DNA from: Mycobacterium sp.
GTDB lineage: Bacteria; Actinomycetota; Actinomycetes; Mycobacteriales; Mycobacteriaceae
DNA length: 41,361 nt
Assembly: GCA_025966225.1 (NCBI GenBank)
Contig: JAOPVI010000206.1
Coordinates: forward strand, 1 to 41,361
Direction: 5' to 3'
Shown: in pieces, positions 18,097 through 26,039 of the stretch
Layout: each line of letters opens with the position of its first letter
Position numbering within the stretch: position 1 is the first letter of the stretch
The notes under the pieces: model-generated
Told to the model about the DNA's origin: nothing
Seen by the model: only the letters and a program-made list of their open reading frames with translations
Database searches by the model: none
Made by a program: the position numbers and the translations under genes

Positions 18097-18759
18097 ATGG
18101 CGCAAATCGCCGAGGACCTACTCCTCCTGTTGCTCGACAACGCGTCAGGGAATCCAGCTCTGGAACGTCATCGCTGCGATCGCGTGTTGGCCGGTGCGGT
18201 ACTTCTGGACCTGGCCTTCGCATGCCGGATCCGGCCAGCCGTGCCCGGTGAGCCGGTCGAAGCGGGCCGGCTGGTGGCGCTCGCGGGCGACGGGCCGCTC
18301 GATCCCGTCGTCGGGCCTGCGTTCCAGCTGCTTCATCAGCGCCCGTTGCGGCCATCCGGCGCAGTGTCGAAACTCCGCAAGAACACGCGGGAGCACATTT
18401 CGCTCCACCTCGAGCGGATGGGACAGCTCACGCATATCCCGGTGTCGGCCAAGCGATTCAGCGATATCGCCGCCTGGCCGTTGAGCGACAGGGCACGTGT
18501 GGCCCAGGCGCGCGCAGCGCTGCTGTCGGCGTTGTTCGACCGAAGGCCACCCACGCCGTCGACGGCGGCCATCGTGTCGCTACTGCACGCGGTGGACGGG
18601 CTGGGCGCACTACTCAGCCTCAACGACCGGGGCTGGCGCTGGGTGCACGCCCGCGCCACCGAAATCTCCAGTGGCAGTTGGGTCAACGAGTATCCGACCG
18701 CGCTGCCCGAGATGAATCTTGCGGTGACGGCGTCGGCGCTGCGACCTGCCCTAACGTAA
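18097..18759 (+). CDS. GPP34 (GOLPH3-like) family protein
   Basis: The 220-residue protein matches the GPP34/Golgi phosphoprotein 3 family. It starts with IAEDLLLLLLDNASGNP at about 4-20, continues with LAGAVLLDLAFACRIRP and ends with a leucine-rich helical half (ARAALLSALF, VSLLHAVDGLGALL). Eukaryotic members bind phosphatidylinositol 4-phosphate on Golgi membranes; actinobacterial members are abundant but their function is not settled. The ATG at 18097 follows a TACCGT box by 6 nt. The gene lies between greA and metB and overlaps the convergent metB stop by 9 bases. Confidence 0.8.
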   Translation: MAQIAEDLLLLLLDNASGNPALERHRCDRVLAGAVLLDLAFACRIRPAVPGEPVEAGRLVALAGDGPLDPVVGPAFQLLHQRPLRPSGAVSKLRKNTREHISLHLERMGQLTHIPVSAKRFSDIAAWPLSDRARVAQARAALLSALFDRRPPTPSTAAIVSLLHAVDGLGALLSLNDRGWRWVHARATEISSGSWVNEYPTALPEMNLAVTASALRPALT

Positions 18760-19923
18760 CGCCTGCTCGAGATCGCCGAGCAGATCCGCGGCGTCCTCGA
18801 TCCCGACCGACAGTCGCACCAGGTCGTCGGGCACTTCCAATTGCGAACCCGCGGTCGACGCGTGCGTCATCGCGCCGGGGTGCTCGATCAGCGACTCGAC
18901 GCCGCCTAGGGACTCCGCGAGGATGAAGATCTCGGTGCGCGCACACAGGTTTTGCGCGGCCTCGCTCCCACCGCGCAGCCGCACCGACACCATGCCTCCG
19001 AACGCGCTCATCTGCTGCGCCGCCACTTCGTGGTTGGGATGGCTCGGCAGGCCCGGATACAAGACCGTGGCTATGGCGGGGTGTTCGGCCAGGAACTCGG
19101 CGACCAGCGCGGCGTTCGCACTGTGCCGTTCCATGCGCAATGGCAGCGTCTTGAGCCCACGCATCGTCAGGTAGGCGTCGAACGGGCCGGGCACGGCCCC
19201 CGCGCCGTTCTGCAGGAATGCGAAGGCGTCGTCGAGTTCCTCGGCGTTGGTCAACAGCGCCCCACCCACGACGTCGGAATGCCCGCCAATGTACTTGGTG
19301 GTCGAGTGCAACACCACGTCGGCGCCGAGCCGCAGCGGCTGCTGAAGGGCCGGAGACGCAAAGGTGTTGTCCACCAGCACCTTTGCCCCAGACGCCGACG
19401 CTAGCGCGACGATCGCGGCGATGTCGGCGATCGACAACAGCGGGTTGGTCGGGGTCTCGACCCAGATGAGCTTGGTGTTGGCCGTCATCGCCGCCCGCAC
19501 GGCGTCCAGGTCGGACAGCGCAGCCGGCGTGTGCTCGATCCCCCACTGCGTGAAGACCTTGTCGACGAGCCGGAACGTACCCCCGTAGGCATCGTCGGGA
19601 ATGACGATGTGGTCGCCGGGGCGCAGCATCGCCCGAAGTGCACAGTCGGTGGCCGCCATGCCCGAACTGAACGCACGTCCGTAGGCGGCGTGCTCGACGG
19701 CCGCCAGCCCGGCCTCCAGGGCCGACCGGGTTGGATTGCCGGTCCGCGCGTACTCGAAGCCGCCGCGCAGCCCGCCCACGCCGTCCTGGGCGAAGGTCGA
19801 ACTGGCGTAGATGGGCGCATTCACCGCCCCGGTGGCCAGGTCGGGGCGGTATCCGGCGTGGATGGCCTTGGTCGCCGGGCCGTATGCGCGGTATGCGTCT
19901 GCCTTACTGCGCTGCTCGCTCAT
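18751..19923 (-). CDS. metB: Cystathionine gamma-synthase
   Basis: A 390-residue PLP enzyme of the Cys/Met metabolism family, homologous to Rv1079. It joins O-succinylhomoserine (or the acetyl ester) to cysteine to form cystathionine; some homologues also show lyase activity. The PLP lysine is K210 in HSTTKYIGGHSDV, and the phosphate-binding SSGMAATDCAL is at 86-96. Together with the cbs gene about 5 kb downstream in the window it provides both directions of transsulfuration. The ATG at 19923 follows a TACGCT box by 8 nt. It shares a 32-bp divergent promoter region with the acyl-CoA dehydrogenase gene. Confidence 0.94.
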   Translation of the reverse strand: MSEQRSKADAYRAYGPATKAIHAGYRPDLATGAVNAPIYASSTFAQDGVGGLRGGFEYARTGNPTRSALEAGLAAVEHAAYGRAFSSGMAATDCALRAMLRPGDHIVIPDDAYGGTFRLVDKVFTQWGIEHTPAALSDLDAVRAAMTANTKLIWVETPTNPLLSIADIAAIVALASASGAKVLVDNTFASPALQQPLRLGADVVLHSTTKYIGGHSDVVGGALLTNAEELDDAFAFLQNGAGAVPGPFDAYLTMRGLKTLPLRMERHSANAALVAEFLAEHPAIATVLYPGLPSHPNHEVAAQQMSAFGGMVSVRLRGGSEAAQNLCARTEIFILAESLGGVESLIEHPGAMTHASTAGSQLEVPDDLVRLSVGIEDAADLLGDLEQALR

Positions 19924-19931
19924 GGTCGATT

Positions 19932-19937
19932 AGCGTA
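19932..19937 (-). promoter_or_regulatory. -10 box of metB (leaderless type)
   Basis: TACGCT on the minus strand, 8 nt before the ATG at 19923. Confidence 0.5.
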
Positions 19938-19943
19938 ACGGTG

Positions 19944-19949
19944 TAGAAA
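19944..19949 (+). promoter_or_regulatory. -10 box of the glutaryl-CoA dehydrogenase gene
   Basis: TAGAAA lies 6 nt before the ATG at 19956. The last base departs from TANNNT. Confidence 0.35.
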
Positions 19950-19955
19950 TTCAGC

Positions 19956-21122
19956 ATGGCCACCACGATCGAAAGTCTGCTCGACCTCGACTCGTTCCTC
20001 AGCGCTGAGGATCTCGAACTGCGGGCCATGGTCAGGCAGTTCGGCGAACAGCGGCTCCGCCCACACATCGCGGATTGGTTCGAATCAGGCGAAGTGCCAG
20101 TCCGGGAGCTGGCCGTCGAGATCGGCAAGCTCGGACTGCTCGGCATGCACCTGACCGGGTACGGGTGCGGCGGTTCGACGGCCACCGCCTACGGATTGGT
20201 GTGTCAGGAGTTGGAGGCCGTCGACAGCGGGCTGCGCAGCCTGGTCTCGGTGCAGGGTTCGCTGGCGATGTTCGCGATCCACCACTGGGGCAGCGAGGAG
20301 CAGCGTGAGCAGTGGCTGCCGGGCATGGCCGCCGGCGAACTGATCGGCTGCTTCGGCTTGACCGAACCGGACTTCGGGTCGAACCCCGGCGGGATGAGGA
20401 CGACAGCGCGCCGGGACGGGTCGGACTGGGTGCTCAACGGCTCCAAGATGTGGATCACCAACGCGTCGGTCGCGGACGTGGCGATCGTATGGGCGCGGGC
20501 GGAGGACGGCGTCATCGGCTTCGCGGTGCCAACGTCGACACCAGGGTTCAGCGCTCGGGATCTGACCCGCAAGATGTCACTGCGGGCGTCGGTCACCTCG
20601 GAGTTCAGTCTCGACGACGTCCGACTGCCCGACGATGCGAAACTGCCAGGCGCACGGGGCTTGTCGGGCCCCTTGGCCTGTCTGTCGGAAGCCCGGTTCG
20701 GCATTGTCTTCGGCGCCGTCGGCGCGGCACGGGATTGCCTGCAGACCACCCTGGACTACGTGGGCACCCGCGAGGTCTTCGACAAACCGCTCGCCGCCTA
20801 CCAGCTGACGCAGGCCAAGATCGCCGACATGGCAGTCGAACTGGGCAAGGCACAGTTGCTGGCGCTGCACCTGGGCCGACTCAAGGACGATGGGAAGATC
20901 AAGCCGGAGCAGGTCAGCTTCGGCAAACTCAACAACGTCCGCGAAGCCATCAAGATCGCGCGTGAGTGCCGGACGTTGTTGGGCGCCAACGGAATCACAC
21001 TGGAGTACCCGGTGATCCGGCACGCCAACAACCTCGAGTCCGTGCTGACCTACGAGGGCACGTCCGAGGTGCACCAACTGGTCATTGCCGAGGCACTCAC
21101 CGGCGTCAGCGCGTTCCGCTGA
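19956..21122 (+). CDS. Glutaryl-CoA dehydrogenase-like acyl-CoA dehydrogenase
   Basis: The 388-residue flavoprotein has the acyl-CoA dehydrogenase fold: an N-terminal helical domain (about 15-130), the flavin-binding segment CFGLTEPDFGSNPGGMRTTA (132-151) and WITNASVADV (166-175) of the beta domain, and a C-terminal helical domain. The catalytic base is E367 in TYEGTSEVHQL. The overall sequence is closer to glutaryl-CoA dehydrogenases than to straight-chain enzymes, so it probably oxidises and decarboxylates glutaryl-CoA to crotonyl-CoA during lysine/tryptophan catabolism. It needs electron-transferring flavoprotein, which is not encoded here. A strong hairpin starts at its stop codon. Confidence 0.85.
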   Translation: MATTIESLLDLDSFLSAEDLELRAMVRQFGEQRLRPHIADWFESGEVPVRELAVEIGKLGLLGMHLTGYGCGGSTATAYGLVCQELEAVDSGLRSLVSVQGSLAMFAIHHWGSEEQREQWLPGMAAGELIGCFGLTEPDFGSNPGGMRTTARRDGSDWVLNGSKMWITNASVADVAIVWARAEDGVIGFAVPTSTPGFSARDLTRKMSLRASVTSEFSLDDVRLPDDAKLPGARGLSGPLACLSEARFGIVFGAVGAARDCLQTTLDYVGTREVFDKPLAAYQLTQAKIADMAVELGKAQLLALHLGRLKDDGKIKPEQVSFGKLNNVREAIKIARECRTLLGANGITLEYPVIRHANNLESVLTYEGTSEVHQLVIAEALTGVSAFR

Positions 21123-21162
21123 CACCCATCGACCCGCCAGGGCTGGCGGCCCGATGGGTGTC
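21121..21162. terminator. Bidirectional terminator hairpin
   Basis: Arms of 19 nt (21121-21139 and 21144-21162) match at 17 positions around a 4-nt loop. The hairpin lies between the convergent acyl-CoA dehydrogenase and pra-like genes and begins within the stop codon of the former. There is no U-tract. Confidence 0.7.
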
Positions 21163-21171
21163 AAACGTGAT

Positions 21172-21918
21172 CTACAGCGGCAAGCAGACCGACTTGACCA
21201 CCTTGTCGGCGAGCGACTGACGCTTCGGATCCCACAGCGGGAACAGCACGGCGACCAACCAGCCAATGCCACACACGAGCGAGGCCGCGTAGTACACGAG
21301 TTCACGCACAATCGACATCCCGAAGCCGATCGGCACCCCGGTGTCCTCACCGACGACCTTGAACTTCATGATGCCCTTGCCGATGCTCGACCCCGTGGTG
21401 CCCTGCCTGTAGCCGAGGTTCCAAACGGCGAAAGCGAGGCCCAGTAAACCGAACAGCGACACTGACAACAATCCGAGGGTGCTGGCTTGGCATACCTGAC
21501 CGCTGAATCCGCCGCTGATGTCGCCGTAATCGCCGCCGAAGACCTCGTTGACGTCAGTGCACTCCTGAGTGGTCGCAAAGATGATCCAACCGATGCCGGT
21601 GATGATCGCGACCGGCACCATGTCGATCAGATAGGCCAGCACACGCGTGACCCACGGCGTGTACGCGTCCGGTGGGAGTGCCGGTCCCCCACCGACGGGC
21701 GGCGGGGCATATCCACCCTCCGGCGGCGGCGGTGCCGGGTATCCCCCGCCGGGAGGCGGCGGAGGCGGGTTGTAGCCACCACCTGGCGGTGGCGGGGGCG
21801 GGGGGTTGTAGCCACCGCCCGGCGGGGGCGGGGGTGGCGGGTAGTAGCCACCACCCGGCGGGGGCGGAGGAGGAGGCGGCGGGTAGTTTCCCGGCGGCGG
21901 GGGCGGCGGATTGGTCAT
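21172..21918 (-). CDS. pra: Proline-rich RDD-family membrane protein (Pra-like)
   Basis: A 248-residue protein with an N-terminal 80-residue low-complexity region made of repeated GGGYNPPPPPPP units, then an RDD-type membrane domain with four hydrophobic segments. The RDD hallmark residues appear at WVTRVLAYLIDMVPV (arginine and aspartate in the first helix) and the end reads DPKRQSLADKVVKSVCLPL, typical of RDD proteins. M. tuberculosis Rv1078 (proline-rich antigen homologue) holds the same place. RDD proteins are proposed to act in transport or envelope stress. The ATG at 21918 has AGAAGGA upstream. It is the last of several proline-rich membrane-protein genes read in the same direction. Confidence 0.88.
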   Translation of the reverse strand: MTNPPPPPPGNYPPPPPPPPPGGGYYPPPPPPPGGGYNPPPPPPPGGGYNPPPPPPGGGYPAPPPPEGGYAPPPVGGGPALPPDAYTPWVTRVLAYLIDMVPVAIITGIGWIIFATTQECTDVNEVFGGDYGDISGGFSGQVCQASTLGLLSVSLFGLLGLAFAVWNLGYRQGTTGSSIGKGIMKFKVVGEDTGVPIGFGMSIVRELVYYAASLVCGIGWLVAVLFPLWDPKRQSLADKVVKSVCLPL

Positions 21919-22001
21919 GGCTAATCCTTCTGTCGTTGGCTTGAGGCGATCATCGCTTACCTGAGCCGAGTTCCGGGGACATTTCTGGGAGTTTGCCTGG
22001 A

Positions 22002-22020
22002 CCGCTCACGGCGTGAGCGG
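22002..22020. terminator. Hairpin spanning the stop of the Pro/Gly/Gln-rich gene
   Basis: CCGCTCAC-GGC-GTGAGCGG forms a perfect 8-bp stem with a 3-nt loop. It includes the TGA at 22006-22008. No U-tract follows. Confidence 0.35.
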
Positions 22021-23073
22021 CGCAACCTGTCCACCCGTGAGGGTGCGGTACGCGTAGGCCAAGAAGAGCTGCGCCACGGGCAACGCCACGATGATTCCGA
22101 TGAAGCAGACGAATTCGCCTACGAGCATGATGAGCCCGGCGACAAGGAACGCGAGGATCGACGGGCCGAAGTTGTTCTTCACGGTGTCAATACTGGCCTT
22201 AATGGCGTCGATCGCACCGAGATTGCGGTCTATGACAAAAAAGTAGGTGAACATCAGAAACAGCGCCACGACGAGCGCCGGCAGGACGCACAGCACATAT
22301 CCGACGGCCATGAGCACGGCGAAGATCAGCCCGGCGAGGAGCACCTGGCCCAGGTTGCGGGGCTTGAAGAAGTCGCCGATTGCCACCGGTTGGCCATCCG
22401 TGACCTTCAAGACGCCGTTCAGATAGGCGGACTGGACCAACGCGCCCAACACCACGATCGCGAAAACGAAGGCAACCGTCAGGAGGATAGACGTCACGCT
22501 GAAGAATGACGTTCCTACGTCGCCACTGTAGGAACCGGTGCTTGGGTCGTAAGTCATCGAACTGGAGTCGATATTCGCGAACGTTGCAGCGAATACTGCG
22601 AAGTACAGCGCGAAGCCGATGGCAAAGAGGACCACCGTGTAGACGAGTGCCGGGACGATCAGCGCACCGGCGTTCTTGCTGAACTTGTTCCACGCCCACG
22701 TGAAGCCCGAGCCGACGTCGAATCCCTGTGCGCCAGTAGGTGGTAACCCGTAGCTACCCGGCGCGGGCGGGTAGCCACCCTGCTGCGGCGGCGGGTAGCC
22801 ACCCTGCGGCGGCGGCGGGTAGCCACCCTGCTGCGGCGGCGGATAGCCACCGCCGGGAGGTGGCGGATAACCACCCTGCTGCGGCGGAGGCGGATAACCA
22901 CCCTGCTGCGGGTAGCCACCCTGCTGCGGGTAGCCACCTTGCTGCGGCGGCTGCGGCGGGTAACCACCGGGAGGCGGTCCATAACCACCGCCACCACCAC
23001 CGGGAGGCGGGGGTGGTGGCGGTGGAGGTGGAGGTGGATAGTTCCCCCCGGGCGGGGGCGGCGGATTGGTCAC
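22006..23073 (-). CDS. Proline/glycine/glutamine-rich multi-TM protein
   Basis: The first 115 residues are low-complexity, with repeated GGYPPPPQQ-type units; residues 125-355 contain about six membrane helices. The membrane part (TWAWNKFSKNAGALIVPALVY, then LNGVLKVTDGQPVAIGDFF) resembles mycobacterial proline- and glycine-rich membrane proteins of the Rv2560 type. The GTG start at 23073 is preceded by GAGAGGGA. The N-terminus MTNPPPPPGG is shared with the flanking pra-like and DUF4190 genes. No catalytic motif is visible; the tail could project along or into the wall or serve as a cytosolic interaction platform. Confidence 0.82.
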   Translation of the reverse strand: MTNPPPPPGGNYPPPPPPPPPPPPGGGGGGYGPPPGGYPPQPPQQGGYPQQGGYPQQGGYPPPPQQGGYPPPPGGGYPPPQQGGYPPPPQGGYPPPQQGGYPPAPGSYGLPPTGAQGFDVGSGFTWAWNKFSKNAGALIVPALVYTVVLFAIGFALYFAVFAATFANIDSSSMTYDPSTGSYSGDVGTSFFSVTSILLTVAFVFAIVVLGALVQSAYLNGVLKVTDGQPVAIGDFFKPRNLGQVLLAGLIFAVLMAVGYVLCVLPALVVALFLMFTYFFVIDRNLGAIDAIKASIDTVKNNFGPSILAFLVAGLIMLVGEFVCFIGIIVALPVAQLFLAYAYRTLTGGQVAPLTP

Positions 23074-23163
23074 TTGTGTCCCTCTCTAGGCGACTTGATC
23101 TACTTTGTGCGGTACGACTATTGGACTGCGCAAGCCATCGTCCGGCAAGGCTTTGTTCGACGA

Positions 23164-23505
23164 TCAATAACCGCTGCGGACTGCGGATGCGTAGAAGGCG
23201 ATGTATATGACGATCACGACGATCGTCAGCACGATAAGCACGACGCCGACGATGATCCCGGCCAATGCGAGCCCCCGACCCTGCTGACCCGTTTGCTTGA
23301 TCTGGTTCAACGCAACCACACCGAGCACGATGCCGACGATCGAAATCAGCGAGCAGAGCAGCGGACTGGCCAACGAGCAAACCAACGACGCGATGGCCAA
23401 TCCGTTGGTTCCCGGCGGTGGCGGAGGATACCCGCCGTACGGCGGCGGATAGTTACCAGCGGAGGGCGGAGGGTAACCCCAACCCGGCGGCGGCGGATTG
23501 GTCAA
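23164..23505 (-). CDS. DUF4190 small membrane protein, proline-rich
   Basis: The 113-residue protein has a proline/tyrosine-rich N-terminus (MTNPPPPGWGYPPPSAGNYP) and a DUF4190-type membrane domain with two helices. The first contains LAIASLVCSLASPLLCSLISIVG and the link reads GVVALNQIKQTGQQGRGLA. The start is TTG at 23505, chosen because it restores the same MTNPPPP beginning as in the neighbours and has AGGGGGA upstream. Family function is unknown; DUF4190 domains often accompany other small proline-rich membrane proteins in actinobacteria. Confidence 0.82.
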   Translation of the reverse strand: MTNPPPPGWGYPPPSAGNYPPPYGGYPPPPPGTNGLAIASLVCSLASPLLCSLISIVGIVLGVVALNQIKQTGQQGRGLALAGIIVGVVLIVLTIVVIVIYIAFYASAVRSGY

Positions 23506-23597
23506 CGAATTCCCCCTGTTGGACGCGCGGTTCTGATTTCAAACTGTTTGATGCCTCGAAACCTTTGTAAGAGAACGCATTTCGCGGCGTCCTCCTG

Positions 23598-24026
23598 TCA
23601 GACGAAGAGGCCGGTGAACGGCGCGAACGGGAGGTTCCGCACGACGAACCACACCGAAACGAGCACCAACGCCACAGCTGCGGCCCAACGCTGGTGCTGC
23701 CAACTGACGATCCTGCGACCGACGATGCGGCCGTAGGTCCACGCCCCAAAAGCCCACAGCAGGAAGAGCACTGCCACCAACCCGAGCGCGTTGTATCTCA
23801 CTGAGGCTGGCACATCGCCGTGCAACAGCGAGTACAACATGCGCAGGCTGCCACAGCCGGGACAGTCGATCCCGAGCAATGCCTTGGTGGGGCACACGGG
23901 TAGTGGCCCACCGGGCGTCGTCGGATCGCCCATCCAAACGGCACCACACAGCAGTCCAGCCGCGAGGGCTACACCGATGGGGGCGCCGAGTTGGGGAAGG
24001 ACCGACGGCTGTCGCGTGTCCAGCAT
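23598..24026 (-). CDS. DUF2752 membrane protein
   Basis: A 142-residue membrane protein with three to four helices. The DUF2752 signature is visible as CPTKALLGIDCPGCGSLRMLYSLLHGD at about 45-71, with the CPGCG motif at 55-59 next to an earlier C45. The paired cysteines suggest a metal or thiol site, but function is unknown. The ATG at 24026 lies 11 nt after the stop of the CD225-like gene, so they are probably co-transcribed. Unlike its neighbours it lacks a proline-rich start. Confidence 0.82.
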   Translation of the reverse strand: MLDTRQPSVLPQLGAPIGVALAAGLLCGAVWMGDPTTPGGPLPVCPTKALLGIDCPGCGSLRMLYSLLHGDVPASVRYNALGLVAVLFLLWAFGAWTYGRIVGRRIVSWQHQRWAAAVALVLVSVWFVVRNLPFAPFTGLFV

Positions 24027-24037
24027 CCGTTGTCTAA

Positions 24038-24418
24038 CTACGAGTACGAGGAGAAGGTGCTGACGCCCACCACCAGGTAGAAGATGATGTACAGCACGGC
24101 GACGACCGCACCCGCGATGGCGCCCCAGATCGCGAACTTCTTGGCGTCGTCCGCTGCTTTCTGCGCCTCTGCGTAGCGGCCCGAGTTCCACAGGCCGGAG
24201 ACCTGAGTGGACTTGATGATGGACACGATGCCGAGCGGAAGGCAGCACAGCACGGTGACGACGATCGCCCACACCAGATTGTTGTCGGGCTGCGCCCCGC
24301 CCGGCATGGGCCCACCCTGTGGCGGGAAGCCACCCTGTGGCGGGAAGCCACCAGGAGGCGGCGGGAACGCGCCGGGAGGCGGCGGGGGCGGGTAATTACC
24401 GGGGGGGACGTCGGTCAT
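24038..24418 (-). CDS. CD225/dispanin-family proline-rich membrane protein
   Basis: The 126-residue protein has a proline/glycine-rich N-terminal 45 residues and a dispanin (CD225) domain. The domain has a first membrane segment (NNLVWAIVVTVLCCLPLGIVSIIKS), a conserved loop (GLWNSGRYAEAQKAADDAKKFAIWG) and a second membrane helix. This is the same domain class as vertebrate interferon-induced transmembrane proteins. Bacterial members are common but poorly characterised. The ATG at 24418 has GGAAGG upstream, and a TAGGGT box about 40 nt earlier may be its promoter. It is the first gene of the proline-rich cluster. Confidence 0.85.
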   Translation of the reverse strand: MTDVPPGNYPPPPPPGAFPPPPGGFPPQGGFPPQGGPMPGGAQPDNNLVWAIVVTVLCCLPLGIVSIIKSTQVSGLWNSGRYAEAQKAADDAKKFAIWGAIAGAVVAVLYIIFYLVVGVSTFSSYS

Positions 24419-24602
24419 GAAGGCCTTCCAGAGACATTAGCTGGGAGTGAGCGGTGTAACCCTATCTCAGAACTCACTCAGAAAGCCGCCCATAATCGCA
24501 ACCTGATCATGAACTCGAGCCAGCCGGTTGGCAGGAATTCTTGCCTACGCTAACGGTTTTCGGGACCGCAGCCCATCGTCCATAACCTGACTTACATGCG
24601 GT

Positions 24603-25997
24603 CTACCGGCGGGGATTCCCGTCCGACAAGAAGCCCAGCAGATCGTGGCGGGTCAGCACGCCGACGGGTTTGCCCTCCTCGACCACCATGACGGCGTCGC
24701 ATTCGCGGAGCGCCTTCGCCGCCGTGGAGACGAGTTCGCCTGCGCCAATCAGCGGCAAAGGCGGGCTCATGTGTTGCGACACAGCGTCTGCGAGCTTTGC
24801 TCGACCCTCGAAAACGGCCGAAAGCAACTCGCGTTCCGACACGCTGCCCGCGACCTCGCCGGCCATCACCGGCGGTTCGGCCCCCACGACCGGCATCTGG
24901 GACACGCCGTACTCGCGGAGGATGCCGACGGCGTCGCGCACCGTCTCGGAAGGATGCGTGTGCACCAGGTCGGGCAGAGCCCCCGACTTGCCGCGCAACA
25001 CGTCACCAACGATGGATTCCGACACCGAACCGTCGAGCCTGCTGCGAAGGAATCCGTACGACGACATCCACGAGTCGTTGAAAACCTTTGAGAGGTAGCC
25101 TCTTCCGCCGTCGGGAAGCAACACCACCACGACCGCGCCGGGTCCGACCCGCTCGGCAATCTTGATGGCCGCGACCGCGGCCATCCCGCAGGACCCGCCG
25201 ACCAGCAGGGCCTCCTCGCGGGCGAGTCGGCGCGTCATTTCGAAGGAATCGGCGTCGGACACGGCGATGATCTCGTCGGGAATCGTTGGGTCGTAGGCCG
25301 ATGGCCAGAAATCCTCGCCCACGCCCTCGACCAGGTAGGGCCGACCGGTTCCACCCGAATACACCGAGCCCTCGGGGTCGACGCCGATTACCTGCACCGC
25401 CCCGCCGGACACCTCCTTGAGGTAACGGCCCGTGCCGGTGATGGTCCCGCCAGTGCCGACTCCGGCCACGAAATGGGTCACCTTGCCATCGGTATCGGTC
25501 CAGATCTCCGGGCCGGTCGTCTCGTAGTGACTCGCCGGACCCATCGGATTCGAATACTGGTCGGGCTTCCACGCTCCGTCGATCTCCTCGACGAGCCGGT
25601 TGGACACGCTGTAGTAGCTGTCCGGATCGTCGGGTGCGACCGCTGTCGGGCACACCACGACGTCAGCGCCGTATGCGCGCAACACGTTTCGCTTGTCTTC
25701 ACTGACCTTGTCGGGGCACACGAAGATGCACTTGTAGCCGCGCCGCTGTGCGACGAGGGCCAGTCCGACACCCGTGTTGCCGGAGGTGGGTTCCACGATC
25801 GTCCCGCCGGGCCGCAGTTCACCGCTGGCCTCGGCGGCGTCGATCATCTTGATCGCGATGCGATCCTTCGAACTCCCGCCAGGGTTGAGGTACTCGATCT
25901 TGGCTGCGACGACGCCGGACCCTTCGGGCACAACGGAGTTCAGCCTTACCAGAGGAGTGTTGCCGATGAGCTCACTGATGTGCCCTGCGATCCGCAT
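24603..25997 (-). CDS. cbs: Cystathionine beta-synthase
   Basis: The 464-residue protein has a fold-type II PLP domain (about 1-315) followed by two CBS domains (about 340-464). The PLP lysine is K44 in NPGGSSKDRIA and the phosphate-binding TSGNTGVGLA is near 86-95; a glycine-rich VGTGGTITGTGRYLKE lies at about 180-195. The enzyme condenses serine with homocysteine to cystathionine, the first step of reverse transsulfuration, paired with MetB in the same window. It corresponds to M. tuberculosis Rv1077. The CBS pair may bind an adenosyl ligand, as in other cystathionine beta-synthases. The ATG at 25997 lies 42 nt after the lipU stop. Confidence 0.93.
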   Translation of the reverse strand: MRIAGHISELIGNTPLVRLNSVVPEGSGVVAAKIEYLNPGGSSKDRIAIKMIDAAEASGELRPGGTIVEPTSGNTGVGLALVAQRRGYKCIFVCPDKVSEDKRNVLRAYGADVVVCPTAVAPDDPDSYYSVSNRLVEEIDGAWKPDQYSNPMGPASHYETTGPEIWTDTDGKVTHFVAGVGTGGTITGTGRYLKEVSGGAVQVIGVDPEGSVYSGGTGRPYLVEGVGEDFWPSAYDPTIPDEIIAVSDADSFEMTRRLAREEALLVGGSCGMAAVAAIKIAERVGPGAVVVVLLPDGGRGYLSKVFNDSWMSSYGFLRSRLDGSVSESIVGDVLRGKSGALPDLVHTHPSETVRDAVGILREYGVSQMPVVGAEPPVMAGEVAGSVSERELLSAVFEGRAKLADAVSQHMSPPLPLIGAGELVSTAAKALRECDAVMVVEEGKPVGVLTRHDLLGFLSDGNPRR

Positions 25998-26039
25998 GCG
26001 TCCATCGTGTCAGGCCGATGGGATCCGCTCCAAGTGGCC

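Noticed and set aside
22740..23210. Plus-strand frames with SHPAAAAGSHPAA repeats
   Set aside because: Complement of the proline-rich repeats of real minus-strand genes.
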